A DNA stretch of 11,488 nucleotides from an uncultured Ruminococcus sp. (GTDB lineage Bacteria > Bacillota > Clostridia > Oscillospirales > CAG-272). The stretch's first letter is position 1, and each line of letters opens with the position of its first letter. Of the stretch, positions 6,803 to 11,488 are shown piece by piece. The position numbers and the translations under genes are program-made. Where the stretch lies: positions 1 through 11,488 of the forward strand of contig CACXCL010000093.1 of assembly GCA_902766115.1 (NCBI GenBank), given 5' to 3'. Below the pieces are notes generated by a model. That model was not told where the DNA came from. It saw only the letters and a list, made by a program, of their open reading frames with translations, and did not search any database.

Positions 6803-8749
6803 TTATTCATCAAATTCCTTGAGAGAGAATCGACCGCCTCTCATCCTGTCGTACGTGATCATCTTGTGCGCTTTGAAGAAAGCGTCTGTCTCGGGTGTCT
6901 CTGGCACGTGCATCCTTGCGTTGTAATAAGGACAGACGGCGTGGAAATCTCTCAAAAATCCCATGAAAGGCGTCTCGTGACCGTCCATCATCTCCATTGC
7001 GGCGTTGAACAGATTATACGAAGTAAGATACTGATCGCCGATATCGGCGCCTTCCGTTTTGCTGATCATCGTCGACGGTCCGAGATCGAAATTTGAGTAT
7101 ATGAGGAACGGAGTTCCGGAGACAAGCAGTGATTGATCGAGAGAAAGAGCGGCGTCGGCGGGTCTCATTCCCGTTTCGGTATATGCGGCGAATTCGGCGC
7201 CGATAGTCGGCGCGTGGTCCCCGAACAGTATCAGGACGGTGTCCCTCTCGCATCTATCTACGTAATCGACCAGCTTTGCGATGGCGCGATCCGCGTCCAC
7301 GTCTCTCTGAGTGTACATTTTCAGCGTATGAAGAGTCTGAGGATCAAGAACGTCGCTTGTGACGTTGAGTTCAAGTTCCTCTTCCTTGAATTTGTTTTCA
7401 AAGGGCTGATGGCTCGCCATGCTTATTCCGAACATGAAGACGGGCTCATCGCCGCACCTGTCGATGAAGTACTCCATGTATTTGACAAAGCTGTCATCCG
7501 AGACGTTGCCGCCACGCGCTTCGTAGTATTCGGGTTTTTCGCGGAGAAGATCTTCTTCAAAGTACATCTCGTCAAATCCGACATAAGGGAACTTCGTGTT
7601 CCTGAGGTAGAATGCCGGGATAAACGGATGGACTGCAATCGTTTTGTATCCCATTTCCTTGAACATCAGAGGATAACTTTCCATATTCCTTTTGAGATAC
7701 TGATAGGGAGTACATCCGCCGGGAAGAGCGTCCGTCGTCATTCCGGTGAGTACTTCAAACTCCGGTCTGTTTGTCCCTCCGCCGAACGCATTGGAGATAA
7801 AGACGCCTGAGTAGGCCCTTTCCCGTCCGCAGATCTCACGGAAATTTTTTAACGGATCGTCTGAGAATTCAACGCCCGGCAGCTTTGTAATGTCGTAAAA
7901 GCTCTCCTGCAAAACAAGGATGATGTTGGGCTTTTCGAAATTTTCACCGGCAGGGAGGTACTTGTAACCGGAAAGGATCTCGTCGATCCTTTCTTCACTG
8001 TAACCCTCGGGTTCCGCAAGGATGTCCGACAAAATATTTACCGTTGTAGCGCCGACAAAACCGTTCTGGTCGTAGTTTGAGGTCTGCAGGGCGCCGTCGA
8101 CGAGAGACATTGAATGATCGGTCAGGATTTTTGAGGACATCTCGGGAGTGAAGCAGACGTTATAAACGGTAAGCACCGTGATGATAGCCGCGGGGATCCT
8201 GAGATTCCATCTGACCCTCAGCGTCAGCCTTGAAAAACCGATGAAAGCCGCCGTCAGAACAAGCACGGCGATTATCAGGAAATATGATTTATAGAGCGGG
8301 GTGTTTATGTATTCAGTCAGGGTCCCGACGTTTCCTGTTTGCTGAAGATCCCACGGATAGAGGTACTCGCCGATGTTGCGATATTTAAGAAAACTGGCTA
8401 TCGCAAGGACAGAGGTGAGGATCCCCATCACCGAGCAGGCGATCCAAATCCTCTTGACAAGGAGTATAAGTACGGCAAAAAACAGATAGAAGATGATAAG
8501 ATCAAGAATAATGACTTTCGGTCTTGTTGTGAAAAGAGTTTTGAATTTGATCTTATTTCCGTAATTCATGTACTCCATCCCGATAAGGCACATCACGGGA
8601 TAGACCGCCGCGCAGATAAACGCGACAAATTTGATAATAAACCTTAGCGGTTTACATTTTACCCATTTCCAAAGTTTCACCGGCTTTGAAAGGACGTACC
8701 TTTCAAAGAATCCGCATATTCCTTTTGCTGCTTTAGTAATTATTCTCAT
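6803..8749 (-). CDS. LtaS-type membrane phosphoglycerol transferase (sulfatase-fold, lipoteichoic acid synthase family)
   Basis: A 648-residue protein with about five N-terminal hydrophobic helices (near 37-57, 78-97, 101-119, 155-172 and 185-200) and a large extracellular alkaline-phosphatase/sulfatase-fold domain (about 273-630). This is the architecture and length of LtaS. Candidate metal and catalytic residues are Glu282 (VLQESFYD), the nucleophile Thr326 in FGGGTNRPEFE, His447 in MASHQPF, and Asp511-His512 in FGDHAP, matching the Mn site of LtaS. LtaS enzymes move glycerol-phosphate from phosphatidylglycerol to a growing polymer outside the membrane. The exact polymer or lipid product of this homologue cannot be told from sequence. 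The ATG at 8749 has AAAGG (8758-8762) 8 bases upstream. It starts 36 bases after the histidine kinase stop with no terminator, so it is probably in one operon with the two-component genes and may be part of their own output. Confidence 0.9.
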   Translation of the reverse strand: MRIITKAAKGICGFFERYVLSKPVKLWKWVKCKPLRFIIKFVAFICAAVYPVMCLIGMEYMNYGNKIKFKTLFTTRPKVIILDLIIFYLFFAVLILLVKRIWIACSVMGILTSVLAIASFLKYRNIGEYLYPWDLQQTGNVGTLTEYINTPLYKSYFLIIAVLVLTAAFIGFSRLTLRVRWNLRIPAAIITVLTVYNVCFTPEMSSKILTDHSMSLVDGALQTSNYDQNGFVGATTVNILSDILAEPEGYSEERIDEILSGYKYLPAGENFEKPNIILVLQESFYDITKLPGVEFSDDPLKNFREICGRERAYSGVFISNAFGGGTNRPEFEVLTGMTTDALPGGCTPYQYLKRNMESYPLMFKEMGYKTIAVHPFIPAFYLRNTKFPYVGFDEMYFEEDLLREKPEYYEARGGNVSDDSFVKYMEYFIDRCGDEPVFMFGISMASHQPFENKFKEEELELNVTSDVLDPQTLHTLKMYTQRDVDADRAIAKLVDYVDRCERDTVLILFGDHAPTIGAEFAAYTETGMRPADAALSLDQSLLVSGTPFLIYSNFDLGPSTMISKTEGADIGDQYLTSYNLFNAAMEMMDGHETPFMGFLRDFHAVCPYYNARMHVPETPETDAFFKAHKMITYDRMRGGRFSLKEFDE

Positions 8750-8785
8750 GGATTCGGCCTTTCATGATGTTGATTTATTGATAGA

Positions 8786-10297
8786 TCAGACCTGAGAAGC
8801 TTTTCTTTTTTGTTTGCCTTTTTCGAGGGTGAAGGTGAACTTGCACCAGGAGCCGTGTTCGCTTTCGACGGTGATCGTCTCTCCGTGCGCTTCAATGATG
8901 GTCCGGGAAATATAAAGTCCGAGACCGGTCCCTGATTTGTCAAGCCCACGGCTTTTATCACCCTTATAGAATCTGTCGAAGATATAGTTGATATCTTCTT
9001 CATTGATCCCCTGGCCCTCATTGAATACGCTGACTTTGATCTTTTGCTGCGCGTCTTCAACCTTGATCTCAAATACCCCTCCATTATAGGAGAATTTTAC
9101 CGCGTTGTCAACAAGATTGTACATTACCTGATGGATGGCGTCCTCATCTGCGAACACAAACATGTTGTCGGAATCAAAATCGAAGCGCACGTCAAGTTCT
9201 TTTTCTTCGATCCTCTGCACGGAAGAGATCATCACCTGCCGGCAAAGCTCGCAGATGTCGAAATTGGTTTTGTTGAATTTTCTCTCGCCTGCCTGGATCC
9301 TGGTTATATCAAGGAGCGCGCTGACAAGCCTTGAAAGCCGTTTGACCTCTCCCGCTACGATTCCGAGATAGTACTCCCGTTTGTCTTCGGGAATGGCGCC
9401 GTCAAGTATGCCGTCAATAAAGCCCGATATGGTCGTCATGGGAGTCCTCAGATCGTGTGACACATTTGCTAAGAACAATCGTCTTGTTTCCTCGTTTGTC
9501 TCAAGGGATGACGCCATGTTGTTGAATGCTTTTGCCAGCTCCGAAACTTCGTCTTTTCCGTGCGTCGGGACGCGGACGTCAAATCTTCCCGCGGCGAATT
9601 CCTTAGCGGCGCGACTCATTGCCCTGAGGGGCGAGACGAGTCTTTCGCTGATTATGTAAACAGCCACCAGGGCTCCGAGAAGGAGCCAAAGCGTGGCAAT
9701 GAGAATGACCTTTATCGTTGACTGGAGCAGATCGTTCACACCGGAACGCGTTGAACAGGTGACGACGGTTCCGATCATCTCGTCGGATTTTCCGTGGACC
9801 GCTCTCGCATATACGACATAATCCTCATCAAGGAGACCTTCGAGATCCGAAATAAAGTTGTCGTTATCGTTTTTCTTGAGACTCGAGATCAAAGAATCGG
9901 GCAATTTTGTTTTTTTACCTGAAACTTCATCCAGAAAATCCTTTGCTCCTTCAAAACCTCCCGTGAGAAGAATGTTTCCTCTGTCATCCGTAATCAGCAC
10001 AAGGATCTTGTCCGGGTTTGCGCCCATAAGATCGACCGTGTGCGATATTTCCTTTGTGTTGAAGAAGACATAATTCACGAAGTTCACACCGCCAACCGTT
10101 GCAGACCTGAGAAATGATTCATAATCGTCCTCGACGGTGTCCGCAATGAACAGAGAGGCGTTTGAAAGGGTATTGGTTTTGGTCCTGACGCTGTACATGT
10201 TGATTTGTGTGTTGATAACCGAGAAAAGTATCAACATGCATCCGATATAGATCAGCATAAAAGCGCTGATATATTTCAGAAAAACACTTTTAAACAT
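8786..10297 (-). CDS. Membrane sensor histidine kinase with extracytoplasmic sensor domain (HAMP-HisKA-HATPase)
   Basis: A 503-residue class I kinase. Helix TM1 spans about residues 10-29. An extracytoplasmic sensor of about 165 residues (30-194) follows, with a Cache/PAS-like strand pattern around DKILVLITDDRGNILLTG (97-114). TM2 is about 196-215 and HAMP about 216-270. The HisKA phosphoacceptor is His281 in SHDLRTP (280-286). ATPase boxes are N (NLVDNAVKFS, 394-403), G1 (NEGQG, 426-430, with Asn where Asp is usual), F (FDRFYKGDKSR, 440-450) and G2 (GTGLGLYI, 456-463). The start ATG has AAAGG at 10309-10313, 11 bases away, slightly long. The gene follows the response regulator by 109 bases that hold a terminator-like hairpin, and leads into the ltaS-like gene after 36 bases. 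It should phosphorylate the adjacent regulator. The signal is unknown; envelope stress or a cell-wall precursor is a guess from the ltaS neighbour. Confidence 0.94.
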   Translation of the reverse strand: MFKSVFLKYISAFMLIYIGCMLILFSVINTQINMYSVRTKTNTLSNASLFIADTVEDDYESFLRSATVGGVNFVNYVFFNTKEISHTVDLMGANPDKILVLITDDRGNILLTGGFEGAKDFLDEVSGKKTKLPDSLISSLKKNDNDNFISDLEGLLDEDYVVYARAVHGKSDEMIGTVVTCSTRSGVNDLLQSTIKVILIATLWLLLGALVAVYIISERLVSPLRAMSRAAKEFAAGRFDVRVPTHGKDEVSELAKAFNNMASSLETNEETRRLFLANVSHDLRTPMTTISGFIDGILDGAIPEDKREYYLGIVAGEVKRLSRLVSALLDITRIQAGERKFNKTNFDICELCRQVMISSVQRIEEKELDVRFDFDSDNMFVFADEDAIHQVMYNLVDNAVKFSYNGGVFEIKVEDAQQKIKVSVFNEGQGINEEDINYIFDRFYKGDKSRGLDKSGTGLGLYISRTIIEAHGETITVESEHGSWCKFTFTLEKGKQKRKASQV

Positions 10298-10318
10298 CGG
10301 ATCTCATACCTTTCTGCC

Positions 10319-10360
10319 AAAAAAACCGCGACCGGTGCATGATGTTTATCCGCACCGGTC
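10319..10360 (-). terminator. Terminator-like hairpin with T7 between response regulator and kinase genes
   Basis: GACCGGTGC (10330-10338) pairs with GCACCGGTC (10352-10360). A further GAT/ATC pairing (10341-10343 with 10348-10350) caps the stem around a GTTT loop. Read on the minus strand the stem is followed by GCGG and then seven T (10325-10319). The four bases between stem and U-tract make it less than ideal, so partial termination is more likely than complete. It lies 46 bases after the regulator stop and just before the kinase ribosome site. On the plus strand it is not followed by T. Confidence 0.6.
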
Positions 10361-10406
10361 AAAATCTTCGGTGAATAGTGTTATCTGTTTTGAGACCGAA
10401 CGGGAA

Positions 10407-11102
10407 CTACAGAATAACCTCAAATTTATAGCCCACTCCCCAGACGGTTTTCAGCGACCACTTGTCCGAGACGCCCTCCAGTTTCTCGCGGAGCCTCTTC
10501 ACGTGTACGTCAACGGTTCTCGAATCCCCGAGGTAATCAAACCCCCAAACCTTGTCGAGCAGCTGATCGCGGGTGAATACCCGGTTGAAGTTGGACGCGA
10601 GAAAATACAGAAGCTCCAGCTCCTTCGGCGGGATGTCGACCGGACGACCGTTCAGTTTGAGCTCGTATTTGCGCAGACTGATCTCGATGTTTTCGAATTT
10701 GATGATCTCTTCTTCCTCATGAGTATCCTTGAAGGAATAACGTCTCAACACCGCTTTGATCCTTGCGGAGAGCTCCTTCATGTCAAAGGGTTTGACGACG
10801 AAGTCGTCGGCTCCCAGTTCAAGGCCGAGGACCTTGTCAAAAACCTCGCCTTTGGCAGTGATCATTATGACAGGCTTGGATGAAGTCTCTCTGATCTCGC
10901 GGCAGACCTGCCAGCCGTCCTTCTTGGGAAGCATTATGTCCAGCAGGACCAGATCGGGTTCATACATCCTGAAATAGCTTATACCTTCGGCGCCGTCGTT
11001 TGCCGTGCGGACCTCGTAACCTTCGTTTTCGAAAAAGAACCGCAGAAGATCGCAAATATTCGGGTCGTCGTCGACAACAAGTATTTTTGTTTTGGTGACC
11101 AT
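10407..11102 (-). CDS. OmpR/PhoB-family response regulator
   Basis: A 231-residue two-domain regulator. The receiver domain (about 6-120) has the acidic pair Asp11-Asp12, phosphoacceptor Asp55 in LVLLDIMLP, Thr82 and Lys104 in the VVKPF motif. The winged-helix DNA-binding domain (about 134-229) shows the typical GDSRTVDVHVKRLREKL recognition region (192-208) and the final TVWGVGYKFE. Start choice: a longer frame opens at an ATG at 11132, but a perfect AAGGAGG lies at 11110-11116, inside that extension and 7 bases before the ATG at 11102. The 11102 start also gives the usual length and an N-terminus that begins directly with the receiver fold. It is the first gene of the minus-strand unit and is followed by its likely partner kinase. 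Targets are unknown; autoregulation and control of the downstream ltaS-like gene are plausible. Confidence 0.95.
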   Translation of the reverse strand: MVTKTKILVVDDDPNICDLLRFFFENEGYEVRTANDGAEGISYFRMYEPDLVLLDIMLPKKDGWQVCREIRETSSKPVIMITAKGEVFDKVLGLELGADDFVVKPFDMKELSARIKAVLRRYSFKDTHEEEEIIKFENIEISLRKYELKLNGRPVDIPPKELELLYFLASNFNRVFTRDQLLDKVWGFDYLGDSRTVDVHVKRLREKLEGVSDKWSLKTVWGVGYKFEVIL

Positions 11103-11109
11103 ATCATGT

Positions 11110-11116
11110 CCTCCTT
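11110..11116 (-). promoter_or_regulatory. Shine-Dalgarno that fixes the response regulator start
   Basis: The minus strand reads AAGGAGG here, fully complementary to the anti-Shine-Dalgarno. It is 7 bases from the ATG at 11102. It lies downstream of the alternative ATG at 11132, which it argues against. Confidence 0.9.
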
Positions 11117-11242
11117 GCAGATCTTGACGCATTCAATACATTATTTTTCCGTTGTCACGGCCTATACGGACATCTCAGATTAAGGCGCTCAGACTGATAT
11201 GCACAGTTGATAAAACAAAAACAATGTACCTCTTACCCATCA

Positions 11243-11271
11243 ATTATAGCATAAATTATGTGTAAAATCAA
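11243..11271 (-). promoter_or_regulatory. Sigma-A type promoter (extended -10) for the two-component/ltaS-like/spoVAF unit
   Basis: On the minus strand TTGATT (11271-11266) and TATAAT (11248-11243) are separated by exactly 17 bases. TGC directly precedes TATAAT, giving an extended -10. T-rich DNA upstream of the -35 could act as an UP element. Transcription would start near 11236, leaving a leader of about 134 bases before the regulator ATG. Confidence 0.8.
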
Positions 11272-11321
11272 CAAAAACAAATAAAAACATACATTAATAG
11301 TATTTGTCGAACGCTTTTTTT

Positions 11322-11370
11322 CAAGAAAAATAAAAAAACACTTGCAATCGCACCTTTTGTGTGATATAAT
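11322..11370 (+). promoter_or_regulatory. Strong sigma-A promoter with A-rich UP element for rpmE
   Basis: TTGCAA (11342-11347) and TATAAT (11365-11370) are spaced by 17 bases. The stretch just upstream (11322-11341) is a run of A tracts typical of an UP element, fitting a ribosomal protein gene. The predicted start near 11377 leaves a leader of about 32 bases before the rpmE ATG. Confidence 0.88.
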
Positions 11371-11408
11371 ACATTCCGCATGATTTTCCGAGGAATGAGG
11401 TGAAGGCG

Positions 11409-11488
11409 ATGAAATCGGGTATCCATCCGAAGTATGAGGAAGTAACTATACGCTGCGCTTGCGGCGAAGCAGTTAAGACCCGTTCAAC
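11409..11488 (+). CDS. rpmE: Ribosomal protein L31, zinc-type, N-terminal part (3' truncated by window edge)
   Basis: The 26 visible residues start MKSGIHPKYEEVTIRCACGE and continue AVKTRS, the L31 N-terminus. Cys16 and Cys18 (CAC motif) are the first two zinc ligands, so this is the zinc-containing form and not the Cys-less paralogue used under zinc limitation. GAGGTG at 11397-11402 is a good ribosome site 6 bases before the ATG. A near-consensus promoter lies just upstream. L31 binds the large ribosomal subunit at the central protuberance. The gene is divergent from the two-component operon. Confidence 0.95.
   Translation, partial: MKSGIHPKYEEVTIRCACGEAVKTRS

Larger units (their letters stand above)
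11103..11408. other. Divergent intergenic region between the two-component operon and rpmE
   Basis: These 306 bases hold no gene that I can support. The part nearest the regulator (about 11103-11236) is an inferred leader of about 134 bases with only short, weak hairpins, for example CCGT/ACGG around GACA on the minus strand. The middle (about 11272-11340) is very AT-rich, with phased A and T tracts between the two back-to-back promoters. The part after 11370 is the short rpmE leader, which contains a 6-base inverted repeat, CATTCC (11372-11377) with GGAATG (11392-11397), touching the rpmE ribosome site. Confidence 0.7.

Noticed and set aside
7133..7810. A 225-codon plus-strand frame opposite the ltaS-like gene
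   Set aside because: No ribosome site or recognisable domain. It lies wholly inside the sulfatase-fold coding region with conserved catalytic residues on the other strand.
9006..9023. Asn in place of Asp in the kinase G1 box (NEGQG) taken as an inactive kinase
   Set aside because: Other kinases of this family in Bacillota have Asn here, as I recall, while the H, N, F and G2 boxes are intact. I do not treat it as a defect.
10335..10883. A 182-codon plus-strand frame opposite the response regulator
   Set aside because: Shadow frame. The regulator motifs (Asp55, Lys104, winged helix) fix the minus strand as coding.
1..11488. Mobile element, phage, CRISPR array or defence system
   Set aside because: No transposase, integrase, direct-repeat array, terminal repeats or nuclease-type genes were seen; all eight complete or partial genes besides rpmE belong to transport, salvage, signalling, envelope or spore families.

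Overview
The window reads as chromosomal DNA of a low-to-mid GC Bacillota, most likely an uncultured member of the Clostridia. Evidence for this is the strong AAGGAGG-type ribosome binding sites, sigma-A type promoters, a SpoVAF-type spore germination membrane protein, a lipoteichoic-acid-synthase-type enzyme and a lipobox lipoprotein. The genus cannot be named from the sequence.

Left half (1-5319, plus strand): the 3' end of xanthine phosphoribosyltransferase (xpt) is followed by a complete BMP-family nucleoside ABC importer. Its parts are a substrate-binding lipoprotein, a double-NBD ATPase and two permeases. The last three genes are translationally linked (4- and 8-base overlaps), and the unit closes with a very strong intrinsic terminator. 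Together these genes look like a purine salvage unit: nucleosides are imported and a free base is converted to a nucleotide. A strong GC hairpin without a U-tract lies between the lipoprotein and ATPase genes, and the lipoprotein gene shows the codon bias of a highly expressed gene.

Right half (11102 down to 5319, minus strand, convergent with the first unit): an OmpR/PhoB-type response regulator, its sensor histidine kinase with a large extracytoplasmic sensor, an LtaS-type membrane sulfatase-fold phosphoglycerol transferase, and a SpoVAF/GerA-type protein. A good extended -10 promoter precedes the regulator. Two structured spacers break up the unit. One is a terminator-like hairpin plus T7 between regulator and kinase. 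The other is an almost perfect palindrome between the ltaS-like gene and spoVAF that contains the Shine-Dalgarno of spoVAF in one arm. The inferred theme is an envelope-sensing system co-transcribed with a cell-surface polymer synthase and, unexpectedly, an orphan germination protein.

Right edge (11322-11488, plus strand): a near-consensus promoter with an A-rich upstream element drives rpmE (ribosomal protein L31, zinc-type), which runs off the window. It is divergent from the two-component operon.

No tRNA, rRNA, CRISPR, insertion sequence or phage gene was seen. Most of the window is made of known families. The parts worth a second look are the arrangement of the minus-strand operon and its intergenic structures.
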